From: Castellaniella sp047971665
GTDB taxonomy: Bacteria; Pseudomonadota; Gammaproteobacteria; Burkholderiales; Burkholderiaceae_B
Assembly (NCBI RefSeq): GCF_047971665.1
Contig: NZ_JBKEAA010000021.1
Coordinates: 1 to 64,000 of the forward strand
Direction of reading: 5' to 3'
Length of the DNA stretch: 64,000 nucleotides
Shown here: in pieces, positions 28,437 to 37,377 of the stretch
How positions within the stretch are numbered: position 1 is the stretch's first letter
How the letters are laid out: every line of letters starts with the position of its first letter
Program-made: the position numbers and the translations under genes
The notes under the pieces: model-generated
What the model was told of the DNA's origin: nothing
The model's database searches: none
The model's input: only the letters and a program-made list of their open reading frames with translations

Positions 28437-29516
28437 TCAGAAAGCACAACGACGGCGCACGCGCACACCGACCAGGGAACCCAGGAACGCCATGGGCACC
28501 CAGATCCAGCCATGCAGACTGCCAGTCGAAATCCCGCTGACCATGGCGCCGATGTTGCAGCCAAACGCCAGTCTCGAGCTATAGCCCAGCAGCAGGCCCG
28601 CAGCCAGCCCCACCGCCCACTGGACGCCGGTCAGAGGCTTGACGGCAGAGGCCGGCTTGCCTGCCGCGATCCACAGGGCGCCGGCCAGGATGCCGATATT
28701 GGTGATCGAAGTGACATCCAGAAAGACCGATTGCGACAGCGTCGTCACATTGACCGGTTCGCTCCAGAACGCATTGACCGACGGGTCGAACCAGTGCGCC
28801 GCCGTGGCGAGCTTGGCCGCCCACAGGCCAAAGCCGTAGACGATTCCCCAGGGCTGGCCGGCAATGACGAGATTCAGCACCGCCAGGACCGCCAGCAGCA
28901 GTGCGCCCCACAACAGCGTGCGATCCCACAGCGGGGTCATGCGGCCCGTCCATCGCACCACACCGACACCCACCAGGGCGAGGCCGGCCAGCGTCACCAG
29001 CAGCGCGACCGGCGCGCCGAAATGCGCCACCAGTCCATAGGGCGGCAAGGCGCCCAGGGCCAGCCAGCGGTCCAGCGTGGCCGACCCCAGAAAGCTGCCG
29101 GCGGCGAACAGCGGCAGAATCGCCATGTTCAGGGGAATGCCCAACCCTGCCTTGTACAACGTGCCCGAGCCGCAGCCATCGGCCACCTGCATGCAGGCGC
29201 CAAAGACAAAAGCGCCTACGATCAGACTGACGCTGGGCGGCCCGAGCGCGGCGCCCAGATCGGTCGGATAGACGGCCAGCAGGGGCATGGACACCGCCGC
29301 CGCGATCGCCAGCAGCACCAGCTGCGCCAGCACTCCGGAGGGATCGCGCTGCTCGATCAGCCGGCGCCAGCCCGTGGTGAATCCAAAACGCGCGCCCGCC
29401 AGGACCGCCCCCAGGCCAACCCCTACCAGAAACAGCAGCGCCTGGCGCAACGCCACGGACCAGGCCAAAAAGACACAGAAAGCGGCGATGGGCACCGCCA
29501 GAGAAAGTCGTTTCAT
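28437..29516 (-). CDS. YeeE/YedE family (TsuA-like) sulfur-compound transporter
   Basis: Polytopic inner-membrane protein of 359 residues with two sulf-transport halves. The paired cysteine motifs ACMQVADGCGSGTL (Cys108, Cys115) and LAFGCNIGAM near the C-terminus match the cysteines that pass thiosulfate through YeeE/TsuA. It is expected to import thiosulfate or a related sulfane-sulfur compound. It follows an exported rhodanese gene by 72 bases. The TusA-like partner YeeD common in other bacteria is absent here; the rhodanese may fill that place. Confidence 0.88.
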   Translation of the reverse strand: MKRLSLAVPIAAFCVFLAWSVALRQALLFLVGVGLGAVLAGARFGFTTGWRRLIEQRDPSGVLAQLVLLAIAAAVSMPLLAVYPTDLGAALGPPSVSLIVGAFVFGACMQVADGCGSGTLYKAGLGIPLNMAILPLFAAGSFLGSATLDRWLALGALPPYGLVAHFGAPVALLVTLAGLALVGVGVVRWTGRMTPLWDRTLLWGALLLAVLAVLNLVIAGQPWGIVYGFGLWAAKLATAAHWFDPSVNAFWSEPVNVTTLSQSVFLDVTSITNIGILAGALWIAAGKPASAVKPLTGVQWAVGLAAGLLLGYSSRLAFGCNIGAMVSGISTGSLHGWIWVPMAFLGSLVGVRVRRRCAF

Positions 29517-29588
29517 GATCCGTTGCGATCAGGGTCGCCCGCCGTCATCAGAAAAATGCGATCCGGGTGGTCGGGATCCCGGGGCCCG

Positions 29589-30527
29589 CTAGCCGAACAC
29601 CCCCTTGATCTTGTCCAGGATCTGGCTGCCGCGGCCGGGCACATGATCCATTGGCCGGTTCGGATCCTGAGACCATTCGGCCAGGGATTCGGGATACAGC
29701 CGCACGTTTTTCCGCCCCACCACCTCGGAGAGAGCGAACCAGTCGGTAGCCGCCCAATGCCCTGTATTGCAGAACGAGATCGTCTCCGATTTCGGATCGG
29801 GCAGGAGCCGGGCGGCGAGTTCGCGCGCCTCGTCGGTCGAGACGAAGACGGAGGTGCCGGGCTTGAACCAGCGGGCATTTTCCACATTGACCGCACCCTG
29901 GATCGTCCCGGGCACCTGCGCCGTTGGCGCCTTGACCTTGCCGAGATAGAAATCCGAGGGACGGGCATCCACCAATTGAACCTGCGCATTGCCGACCCGG
30001 GCGGCCACCTGTTGAGTCGTGACGATGATGGACTCGTTCAGCGTCGGCTCGAACGTGGTCGTGGAGACCGACGGTGCGGCCTGATCCTGAGGCAATCCGG
30101 CATCGGCCCAGGCCTTGAGCCCGCCATTCAGAATCGACAGGTTCTCCAGGCCCAGATACTTCAAGGTCCAGTACACCCGCGCGGAAGCGCCGAAATCGGA
30201 ACTGTCGGCGCCGGAGGACACCACCACCGCCTGCGTGCCCCGATCAACCCCCAGGTCACGCACCAGCTGCGTCAGGGTGTCCAGGGCCGGCAGCTGGCCG
30301 GGGTTGGCGGCCGGACCGCGCCAGCGCGGGTAAGGCGCCGATACGGCCCCCGGAATGTGGCCGGCGGCATAGGCTTCGGCCGGCCGGATATCAATCACCC
30401 GCACCGAGGGCTGCTGCCTGACGCCATCGAGCTCGGGCGGCGTCAGGAGCGGCTGGGCCGCCCAGGCGACCGAGGAAGCCTCGAGCGTCAGGAAAACCGC
30501 CCCCAGAAAAAAAGACTGGAATCTCAT
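29589..30527 (-). CDS. Exported tandem-rhodanese sulfurtransferase
   Basis: Probable periplasmic thiosulfate- or mercaptopyruvate-type sulfurtransferase of 312 residues. A Sec signal peptide (FFLGAVFLTLEASSVAWA, cut before AQP) precedes two rhodanese domains. The first (about 30-145) has Ser where the catalytic Cys would be (VVSSGADSS). The second (about 165-290) carries active-site Cys253 in SFCNTGHWAATDW. An inactive N-terminal domain is usual for this fold. The start at 30527 follows AAAGGCTCC. It is the first gene of the sulfur module and probably transfers sulfur outside the cytoplasm in concert with the transporter. Confidence 0.88.
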   Translation of the reverse strand: MRFQSFFLGAVFLTLEASSVAWAAQPLLTPPELDGVRQQPSVRVIDIRPAEAYAAGHIPGAVSAPYPRWRGPAANPGQLPALDTLTQLVRDLGVDRGTQAVVVSSGADSSDFGASARVYWTLKYLGLENLSILNGGLKAWADAGLPQDQAAPSVSTTTFEPTLNESIIVTTQQVAARVGNAQVQLVDARPSDFYLGKVKAPTAQVPGTIQGAVNVENARWFKPGTSVFVSTDEARELAARLLPDPKSETISFCNTGHWAATDWFALSEVVGRKNVRLYPESLAEWSQDPNRPMDHVPGRGSQILDKIKGVFG

Positions 30528-30708
30528 GATGGAGCCTTTGGAAAAGAGGGAATCAATCATGCATTCTCCCAGATTCGATCACGCTTCCAGCGATACTCAT
30601 AAAGCTTAAAGTAATATGCGCGACCCGCGCCTGGACGCCCGGGCCAAGACCCAGGCCCGACCTGCCCCACCCCGGACAAAGCACGGGCCGACGCGCGCCC
30701 GCCTGGGC

Positions 30709-31608
30709 TCAGGTCCGCAGCGGCCCGGCCAGATTGGCGGGAATCCCCTGGATCACCCGGGCGGCGCTTTCGGTGGCGGCGGTTAGCGCCGCCTGAGGCG
30801 CCGCACCGCTGGCCCAGGCATGAACGAAAGCCGACGCAAAGGCATCGCCCGCGCCTATCGTGGAGAGTGGCTCGACGATCCTGGCGGGATGGAAGTGGCC
30901 CTGTCCGCCGTCATGAAACAGCGCGCCGCCCTGCCCCAGCGTCACCAGGACGGACTGGCCGGGCCGGCGCAACAGCCGCCGAGCAAGATCCCGGGCGATC
31001 TCCGGCGAAGGCGCATCGGTATCCAGGGAGCCGTCATCGCACAGCCGGGCCGCCTCGCGCGCATTGACGCACAACAGGTCAGCGCGATCCCAGAGACCAC
31101 GCAGCGCCTGGGGGTCAGCCAGCTGGCGCGCCCCGGGCGTCACCGCCAGGCGATGGCGCGAGACGGTCAGGCGCGCCAGCGCCTGCTCCAGCCAGGCCTG
31201 GGATTCCAGAGACAGTCCGGTGACATACACGACATCCGCCGCCTCCAGGCCGGGAAAGCCCTGTTCCCCGACCCAGGCGCTGGCGCCGCGCTGCGCATAG
31301 GCGCGCGCCGCACCGGTCTCGTCCACCATGACCACGGCCTTGCCCGTGGGCAGCGCATGGTCGGCAATGGCGGTCTGGATACCATGACGGCGCAGCAGAT
31401 CGCGCAACAGATCGCCCTCGAGGTCGTGACCGACGCAGGCATGCACGGTGACGTGGACGCCGCGCGCGGCCACGTTCAGCGCCGCATTGACCGCCCCGCC
31501 CCCTGCGTACAGGCCGATGTGCTCGACATCCTGCTTGGCGGCGCGCATGGGCTGGACGCGGGAGACGACGATGTCGACAACCGCCGCGCCGATGGTCGTG
31601 AATTGCAT
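30709..31608 (-). CDS. PfkB-family carbohydrate/nucleoside kinase
   Basis: Ribokinase-like kinase of 299 residues. It has the N-terminal GGGAVNAALNVAARG signature and the C-terminal anion-hole/catalytic motif STIGAGDAFASAF with the catalytic Asp. The substrate cannot be named; it could be a sugar, sugar acid or nucleoside. The start ATG (31608) is only 2 bases after the stop of the yghU-like gene with no strong ribosome-binding site, suggesting translational coupling. The 180 bases upstream of the sulfur module hold only a weak GC hairpin (30640-30659). Confidence 0.88.
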   Translation of the reverse strand: MQFTTIGAAVVDIVVSRVQPMRAAKQDVEHIGLYAGGGAVNAALNVAARGVHVTVHACVGHDLEGDLLRDLLRRHGIQTAIADHALPTGKAVVMVDETGAARAYAQRGASAWVGEQGFPGLEAADVVYVTGLSLESQAWLEQALARLTVSRHRLAVTPGARQLADPQALRGLWDRADLLCVNAREAARLCDDGSLDTDAPSPEIARDLARRLLRRPGQSVLVTLGQGGALFHDGGQGHFHPARIVEPLSTIGAGDAFASAFVHAWASGAAPQAALTAATESAARVIQGIPANLAGPLRT

Positions 31609-31610
31609 GA

Positions 31611-32477
31611 TCAGGCGATCTTGTCCTGGGTCCGCGTGTCGAAATCCGACGCGTCGTGGCGCTCCCGGAGCTGTTGCGCCGAATCGCCGGACAACCGGTT
31701 CACCATCCGGCCGCGCTGGACCGCCGGACGCTCGCCGATGGCCTGAGCCCAGCACAGCGCATGACGGTAGTCGCGGGTCGACAGGAATTCTTCCGCGCCA
31801 TAGACTTGATGCAGCAGCAGCCCGCCATACCAGGGCCAGATCGCCATGTCGGCGATGGTATAGGTATCCCCCGCCACAAACGCATGATCGGCCAGACGCT
31901 TGTCGAGCACATCCAGCTGACGCTTGACCTCCATGGCGAAACGGTTGATGGCGTACTCGATCTTCACAGGCGCATAGGCGTAGAAATGCCCGAACCCGCC
32001 ACCCAGATACGGCGTACTGCCGACCTGCCAGAACAGCCACGACAGACATTCGGCCCGGGCGGCCGGCGCGGTCGGCAAAAAGACACCGAATTTTTCCGCC
32101 AGATACGTCAGGATCGCGCCGGACTCGAACACCCGGACGGGCGCCGGACCGCTGCGGTCCACCAGCGCGGGGATCTTGGAATTGGGATTGACGTCGACAA
32201 AGCCGCTGCCGAACTGGTCGCCTTCGCCGATACGGATCAGCCAGGCATCGTACTCCGCCTGCGCATGCCCTTGCGCCAGCAATTCTTCGAGCATGATCGT
32301 GACCTTGACCCCGTTGGGCGTGCCCTGCGAATAAAGCTGCAGCGGATGCTTGCCGACCGGAAGCTCACGCTCGTGCGTGGGGCCGGAAACGGGACGATTG
32401 ATGTTGGCAAACCGGCCTCCGCTGGGCTGATCCCAGGTCCAGACCCTGGGCGGTTGGTATTCGGGTATCTGACTCAT
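31611..32477 (-). CDS. yghU: Glutathione transferase-like disulfide-bond reductase YghU
   Basis: Nu-class glutathione transferase relative that reduces disulfides and organic hydroperoxides with bound glutathione. The 288-residue protein matches YghU segments closely: VWTWDQPSGGRFANINRPVSG, LPVGKHPLQLYSQGTPNG, NPNSKIPAL, GGGFGHFYAYAPVKIEYAINR and the ERHDASDFDT tail. ATG at 32477 was chosen because of AGGAG 8 bases upstream. It is coupled to the downstream PfkB-type kinase. Confidence 0.95.
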   Translation of the reverse strand: MSQIPEYQPPRVWTWDQPSGGRFANINRPVSGPTHERELPVGKHPLQLYSQGTPNGVKVTIMLEELLAQGHAQAEYDAWLIRIGEGDQFGSGFVDVNPNSKIPALVDRSGPAPVRVFESGAILTYLAEKFGVFLPTAPAARAECLSWLFWQVGSTPYLGGGFGHFYAYAPVKIEYAINRFAMEVKRQLDVLDKRLADHAFVAGDTYTIADMAIWPWYGGLLLHQVYGAEEFLSTRDYRHALCWAQAIGERPAVQRGRMVNRLSGDSAQQLRERHDASDFDTRTQDKIA

Positions 32478-32676
32478 GCGGCATGCTCCTGATGGCCTCC
32501 CAGACGGGGCGGCGCGATCAAAGTTTACAGTAACCCCACCGGGCCGACGGCACTCGATGCCGCCGGGCATCAGGCCCCGCAACGACAGGGACATGCCGGC
32601 TTTCGCTGGACGAACCCCCTGGACGGCCCTATGATCTGCCTTACCTCAACTATCGAATACTTCAAAGGAGCAGAGG

Positions 32677-32925
32677 ATGGGCATCATCAGCATGATTGTC
32701 GTCGGATTCATCATCGGTCTGATCGCGCGGGCGATCATGCCCGGCGATCAGAAGCTGGGCTTGATCCTGACCACGGTCCTGGGCATTGTCGGCTCGGTCG
32801 TGGCCGGCTACCTGGGCGGCGCGATGGGCATCTATCAACCCGGCCAGGGGGCGGGCTGGATCGGCTCCATCGTCGGCGCCCTGATCGTGCTGTTCGTCTA
32901 CACCAAGTTCATCCAGAAGGGCTGA
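32677..32925 (+). CDS. GlsB/YeaQ/YmgE family stress-associated membrane protein
   Basis: 82-residue transglycosylase-associated-protein family member with three Gly-rich membrane segments (IISMIVVGFIIGLIARAIM, LGLILTTVLGIVGSVVAGYL, WIGSIVGALIVLFVYTKF). The relatives YeaQ and YmgE are stress-induced with unknown biochemical role. The start follows a strong AAAGGAG ribosome-binding site. It stands alone, divergent from yghU and convergent with slyX (12 bases apart). Confidence 0.92.
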   Translation: MGIISMIVVGFIIGLIARAIMPGDQKLGLILTTVLGIVGSVVAGYLGGAMGIYQPGQGAGWIGSIVGALIVLFVYTKFIQKG

Positions 32926-32937
32926 GCGGTCGCACCG

Positions 32938-33171
32938 TCAGTAGTGCGGCGGCCGCTCATCGGCGCCGCCGCCCGGTCCGGGCGCGCTGCCCGCCGCGAG
33001 CTGCTGGCGCAATGCCAGCAGCTCGCGCGCCAGTGACTCGATCTGCTGTTGCTGGCGAAAGACCGTACGGTTCAGCTGATCCAGCAGGTCGTCGGCATAG
33101 GCCGCCTTGACCTCCAGATCCATCAGGCGTTTTTCCTGGGCAACGGCGAGATCGGCGTCGGTTTGATTCAT
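32938..33171 (-). CDS. slyX: SlyX family protein
   Basis: 77-residue coiled-coil protein: acidic/Leu heptads (EKRLMDLEVKAAYADDLLDQL, then QQQIESLARELLALRQQL) followed by a Gly/Pro tail ending in the family-typical ERPPHY. Function is not established in any organism I know of. It lies 21 bases downstream of the M20 hydrolase gene and may share its transcript. Confidence 0.9.
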   Translation of the reverse strand: MNQTDADLAVAQEKRLMDLEVKAAYADDLLDQLNRTVFRQQQQIESLARELLALRQQLAAGSAPGPGGGADERPPHY

Positions 33172-33192
33172 CGTGTGTGTCCTACCGGAATG

Positions 33193-34464
33193 TCAGGATT
33201 CAGGCGCGGCCGGGACCAGGAAATCAGCCAGCAGACTGGCCATCACCTGCGTGGCGCCGCGCAGATCATCCAGCATAACGTGTTCGTCGGCCTGTTTGGC
33301 GCGCGACTCCAGGACGGTGCGCGGCCCGGCCCCGTACATGACCGTCGGCACGCCGTGCTCGGCATACAGGCGGGCGTCGGCGTACAACGGTGTGCCCAGG
33401 GCGGGAATGTCCTCGCCGAACACTGCACGCGCATGCGTGCGCAGGCTGGCGACCAGCCTTTCGTGACCGGGCAGCGGTCGCAGCGCCCGCGCCAGCAGGA
33501 GGCGGCGCACCGCCACAGTGATCCCGGGCGAGCCGGCCACCGCAGCGCCGATGAAGGCGCGCACCCCGGCTTCGACCCTCTCGGGGTCCTCCTCGGGGAT
33601 CAGGCGGCGATCCAGCTTCAGCACCACCCTGCCCGGCACCACATTGATATGCGTGCCGCCCTCGATGCGACCCACGATCATGGTGGAATGCGTGATGCCC
33701 TCGATGCGCGACACGATGCCGTCGAGCCTGTCGGCCTGACGATAGATCTCGTCCAGGATGCGGCTGGCCGCCCGCAGGGCATCATGCCCGGTCCGGGGTG
33801 CGGAACCGTGCGTGGCCTTGCCCTGGACAGTGATCTCGAACTGCAGGCAGCCATTGTGCGCCGTGACCACGGCATGGCTGAAACTGGCGCAGATCGCATA
33901 GTCCGGTTTTGTCAGGCCATGCGCCAGCAGCCAGCCCGGCCCCTTGAGTCCGCTAAATTCCTCGTCATGGGTGAAATGCAATTCCACGCTGCCCTCGAGG
34001 GACGCGCCGCAGGTCTCCAGCGCACGCACCGCCTGCAGATAGGTCGTGAAATCACTCTTGGACACCGCCGAGGCCCGGCCGTAGAGACGGCCGTCCACGA
34101 CTGCGCCGCCATAGGGGTCATGGGTCCATCCCTCGCCCGGCGGCACCACATCGCCATGGGCGTTGAGCGCCAGCACAGGTCCTCCCGCGCCATAGCGACG
34201 GCGCGCGATCAGATTGGTGATGCTGCGCATGCCATAGGCCTGCGTCTCCTCGTCCGGCACCGGGTGGCGCTCGACATCCCAGCCCCATCCTTCCAGAATC
34301 GCAGCCACGGCCTCGGCATGCGGGGCGTTGTCGCCCGGCGGCGTGTCGGTGGGCACAGCGATCAGGCGCTGCAGCAGCGCCACCTGCGCATCGAAATGGG
34401 CGTCCACCCAGGCATGCAGGGCCGCATGCAGGGCGCGGGGGGCGGAGGACGGCGAGGTGTTCAT
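33193..34464 (-). CDS. M20 family metallohydrolase (ArgE/DapE type)
   Basis: Probable zinc-dependent deacylase/amidohydrolase of 423 residues. The metal-binding and catalytic region reads NAHGDVVPPGEGW with ligand His, followed by FTHDEEFSGLKG with the catalytic Glu pair. The dimerisation lid domain contains GRIEGGTHINVVPGR. The substrate is not readable. Its position 9 bases after allantoicase suggests a role in ureide nitrogen release or in using a related N-acyl or carbamoyl compound. ATG at 34464 was chosen; GTG at 34470 is possible. Neither has a good ribosome-binding site, so coupling to alc is likely. Confidence 0.85.
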   Translation of the reverse strand: MNTSPSSAPRALHAALHAWVDAHFDAQVALLQRLIAVPTDTPPGDNAPHAEAVAAILEGWGWDVERHPVPDEETQAYGMRSITNLIARRRYGAGGPVLALNAHGDVVPPGEGWTHDPYGGAVVDGRLYGRASAVSKSDFTTYLQAVRALETCGASLEGSVELHFTHDEEFSGLKGPGWLLAHGLTKPDYAICASFSHAVVTAHNGCLQFEITVQGKATHGSAPRTGHDALRAASRILDEIYRQADRLDGIVSRIEGITHSTMIVGRIEGGTHINVVPGRVVLKLDRRLIPEEDPERVEAGVRAFIGAAVAGSPGITVAVRRLLLARALRPLPGHERLVASLRTHARAVFGEDIPALGTPLYADARLYAEHGVPTVMYGAGPRTVLESRAKQADEHVMLDDLRGATQVMASLLADFLVPAAPES

Positions 34465-34473
34465 GCGCACGGA

Positions 34474-35514
34474 TCAGCGGGACAGGCGGCCCCAGATGCG
34501 GATACGGCTGATGCCGCCATCGGGGAACATGTTCACGCGCACATGCGAGACCGGGCCGACGGCCTGGATGGCATCACCTTCGTAGAAGTGCTGCTTGTCC
34601 ATCTCGGTCTTCTGCTCGCCCAGCAGCACGGGCCAGAACATGGCCTGGGTCACCAGGGACTGGTCGGTCGATTCGGCCACCAGAGCGCCCTGCACCGACA
34701 CGCGGTCGGGGTAGTTGCCCTTGAAGTGCGCCGTGTCGATTTCAATCTTTTGCACCTCGACGGGGTGGCCCAGTTCGAGGATCAGCCAATCATTGCCGGG
34801 CTCACGGCGGCGGCGGGTTTCCCAGCCATCGCCCATGTTGACGCCCCGGCCCGCCTTGATGACACAGGTCGGCATGCCGAAATGGGCGTCGCTGTAGGCG
34901 ACGACGCGCCCGCCGCTGGCCAGGGCCGAAACCTCGTGCAACGCGTCCGGATCGCGCCGATTCCAATCGCAGGCAGGCTGGCCGTAGACGCGCAGGCGGG
35001 CCACTCCGCCATCCGGGAAGATATTCACGCGCAGGTGCGTCCAGACCCGGTCATCCCCGATCTCGACGAAATGGTGGGAATGGCCTTGCAGGGATTTGGC
35101 CGCGACAATCTCCATCCACGGGGTCTTCGCGTCGGGCTCGCCTTCGCAGCAGGCCGCCTGAACGGAGGCCGCAGGTGGAAAATTGCCGGTGAAATGACTG
35201 GTGTTGATGTCCAGCCCCCTGATCGTGCCCGGCAGGCCCAGCTTGACGATGGCATGGTCGTGGCCGCCATTGCGGCGGCGGCGGGTTTCCCAGCCATCCA
35301 TCCATTTGCCGTGATCATCGAACTTGCCGACGATGAAGACCGGCTCGGCATCCTGCAGCATGCGCTGCGCTGCGGCGAAAAACTCGTCGGAACAGGACAG
35401 CACCTTGGCGCCCAGGCTTTCGCTGGCGAGGTTCGGATGGCGGATGGCGAAGTCGGGCAGATCGACGGCGGGGGCATCGATGACGGTCCCGACGGGCAGA
35501 TTGGATGAGGCCAT
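34474..35514 (-). CDS. alc: Allantoicase
   Basis: Hydrolyses allantoate to ureidoglycolate and urea. The 346 residues consist of two homologous jelly-roll repeats, each with the DGWETRRRR signature (KWMDGWETRRRRNGGHDHAIV and MGDGWETRRRREPGNDWLIL) and a closing VRVNMFPDGGISRIRIWG-type motif. The start at 35514 has GGAGC about 8 bases upstream. A longer frame upstream is spurious. It lies in the minus-strand arm gntR-puuE-alc-M20. Confidence 0.96.
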   Translation of the reverse strand: MASSNLPVGTVIDAPAVDLPDFAIRHPNLASESLGAKVLSCSDEFFAAAQRMLQDAEPVFIVGKFDDHGKWMDGWETRRRRNGGHDHAIVKLGLPGTIRGLDINTSHFTGNFPPAASVQAACCEGEPDAKTPWMEIVAAKSLQGHSHHFVEIGDDRVWTHLRVNIFPDGGVARLRVYGQPACDWNRRDPDALHEVSALASGGRVVAYSDAHFGMPTCVIKAGRGVNMGDGWETRRRREPGNDWLILELGHPVEVQKIEIDTAHFKGNYPDRVSVQGALVAESTDQSLVTQAMFWPVLLGEQKTEMDKQHFYEGDAIQAVGPVSHVRVNMFPDGGISRIRIWGRLSR

Positions 35515-35575
35515 GGAAATAAGCTCCGGATAGTCAGAGAAAGCCGCCGGGCCGAATCCTGGCGCCGGGCGGCGG

Positions 35576-35632
35576 GACCGGGCGTGAAGCCCGGTCGGGG
35601 GTTGGCAAGCCTCCCGCCTGGAATCAGGCGGG
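35576..35632. other. Two hairpins at the puuE-alc junction
   Basis: GACCGGGC (35576-35583) pairs perfectly with GCCCGGTC (35589-35596). CCCGCCTG (35613-35620) pairs perfectly with CAGGCGGG (35625-35632) and covers the puuE stop codon. Without T runs they are not convincing terminators. In the 109-base spacer they could limit exonuclease decay and set different expression of puuE and alc. Confidence 0.5.
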
Positions 35633-36553
35633 CTGGCAGGGGTGCTCCTTGACCCAGTGACGGGCAATGTCGGCGCGGGTGGCGATCCAGACACGGTCAT
35701 GTTTCTGGATATGGTCCAGAAAGCGCTGCAAGCCGGCAAAACGTCCGGGCCGGCCAATCAGGCGGCAGTGCAGGCCGACCGACATCATCTTCGGCGTGGT
35801 CTCGCCTTCGGCGTAAAGCACATCGAAGGCATCGCGCAGATAGGTGAAGAAATGATCGGCGGTGTTGAAGCCCTGCGGCGAGGCAAAGCGCATGTCGTTC
35901 GTGTCCAGGGTATAGGGCACGATGAGCTGGGGATGGGTCTTGCCGTTGCCCAGATCCACCTCGCTCCAGAACGGCAGGTCGTCGCCATAGTAGTCGGCGT
36001 CATACAGAAAACAGCCTTCTTCGGCGACGATCCGCAAGGTGTTGGGGCTGTCGCGCCCGGTGTACCAGCCGTCGGGGTGGCGGCCCAGCAGCCGGGTGAC
36101 GATCTCCACGCAGCGCTGAAAATGCTCGCGCTCGACTGCTTCGGACACGGACTGGTAGTGGATCCAGCGGTATCCATGGCAGGCAACCTCGTGGCCCAGT
36201 TCGACAAAAGCGCGCGCGACCTCGGGGTTGCGTTCCAGCGCCATGCCCACCCCGAACACCGTCAGCGGCAGACCGCGGCGCTCGAACTCGCGCAGAATGC
36301 GCCAGACTCCCGCGCGCGAGCCGTATTCGTAAATCGACTCCATCGACATGTGGCGCCCGGCGTAGGCCTCGGCGCCGATGATTTCGGACAGGAACTGTTC
36401 CGATCCCGCATCGCCGTGCAGGACGCAGTTCTCCCCGCCTTCTTCGTAGTTGATGACGAATTGCACCGCGACCCGGGCGCGGTCCGGCCAGTTGGCTTGC
36501 AGAGGGGTCCGGCCATAGCCGGCCATGTCCCGGGGATAGTGCTTGTCTGCCAT
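35624..36553 (-). CDS. puuE: Allantoinase PuuE (polysaccharide deacetylase fold)
   Basis: Metal-independent allantoinase that opens allantoin to allantoate. The 309 residues follow the PuuE pattern: start MADKHYPRDMAGYGRTP, GGENCVLHGDAGSEQFLSE, the deacetylase-fold core GHEVACHGYRWIHYQ, and TLDTNDMRF. GGAGA lies about 7 bases before the ATG. It is the first structural gene after gntR (26 bases) and precedes alc, which uses its product. Confidence 0.94.
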   Translation of the reverse strand: MADKHYPRDMAGYGRTPLQANWPDRARVAVQFVINYEEGGENCVLHGDAGSEQFLSEIIGAEAYAGRHMSMESIYEYGSRAGVWRILREFERRGLPLTVFGVGMALERNPEVARAFVELGHEVACHGYRWIHYQSVSEAVEREHFQRCVEIVTRLLGRHPDGWYTGRDSPNTLRIVAEEGCFLYDADYYGDDLPFWSEVDLGNGKTHPQLIVPYTLDTNDMRFASPQGFNTADHFFTYLRDAFDVLYAEGETTPKMMSVGLHCRLIGRPGRFAGLQRFLDHIQKHDRVWIATRADIARHWVKEHPCQPA

Positions 36554-36579
36554 GAAAGAATCTCCAGATGAATGAGCGG

Positions 36580-37356
36580 TCAGCGCAATGAAGACATGCG
36601 CTGGCGCTGAAATGTGGACCAGGGATCGGCGCCGGCGTCCGGCGCGACATCCATCCGTTCCTCGCAGTCCTCGAGGTGATGCTCCATGGCCTCGCGCGCG
36701 CTGCGGGCATCGCGCCGCGCGAGGCAGTCCAGGATGTCCTGATGCTCGTGATACGAGCAGGCGCTGCCTTCGGCGGTATCGCCCAGCGCGATGATCAGCG
36801 TGGTGCGCGCGCACAGGCCGGCCAGCATGTCCGTCAGCACCTGGTTGTCCAGCAGGCGGGCGAGTTCGACATGGAACGCGTTGGACAGGCGCAGCCAGCT
36901 GATGCGGTCCCCCTGCTCGAAAGCCTGCTGTTCACGCTCGGCCATCGCGCGCAGCGGCGCCAGCCGGTCGGCCACGTCGTCCAGCGCCGTCAGCATGTCG
37001 ATCACGATGCATTCCAGCGCGCGGCGCATGGCGAACACATCGCGCACCTCCTTGGCGTCGGCCCGCCAGACATAGGCGCCGCGGTTGTGCTCGATGCCCA
37101 CAAGCCTGTCGTGCGCCAGGCGCGCCAGCGCGGCGCGCACCGTCCCTCGCGAGCACTCGAAGGCCGCGCACAGCGCGGATTCGGTCAGCTTGGTTCCCGG
37201 CAACAAGCGCCGGTCCATGGCGGCGTCGAAGATTTCCCCATAGACGCGATCGACATCCGACGGCTCACCGGCCGGCTCGGCCTCGCGCAGGGTCGAGGCG
37301 CGCGGCGCCTTGGGGTTCCGCGCAGGGCGGGAGGACTTCAGTTGAAGCATGACCAT
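36580..37356 (-). CDS. GntR-family regulator (FadR/FCD type) of urate catabolism
   Basis: 258 residues: an Arg/Pro-rich N-terminal extension, then a winged helix (LLPGTKLTESALCAAFECSRGTVRAAL) from about residue 48, then the all-helical FCD ligand-binding domain (FAMRRALECIVIDML, with the metal-site His residues in FHVELARLLD and HEHQDILDCL). It is divergent from uraH-puuD and upstream of puuE-alc. The shared promoter region contains two matching palindromes, so it probably represses both arms until a purine intermediate binds. An alternative start is ATG at 37350. Confidence 0.92.
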   Translation of the reverse strand: MVMLQLKSSRPARNPKAPRASTLREAEPAGEPSDVDRVYGEIFDAAMDRRLLPGTKLTESALCAAFECSRGTVRAALARLAHDRLVGIEHNRGAYVWRADAKEVRDVFAMRRALECIVIDMLTALDDVADRLAPLRAMAEREQQAFEQGDRISWLRLSNAFHVELARLLDNQVLTDMLAGLCARTTLIIALGDTAEGSACSYHEHQDILDCLARRDARSAREAMEHHLEDCEERMDVAPDAGADPWSTFQRQRMSSLR

Positions 37357-37377
37357 AGGTGAAAACGATAGGATCGA

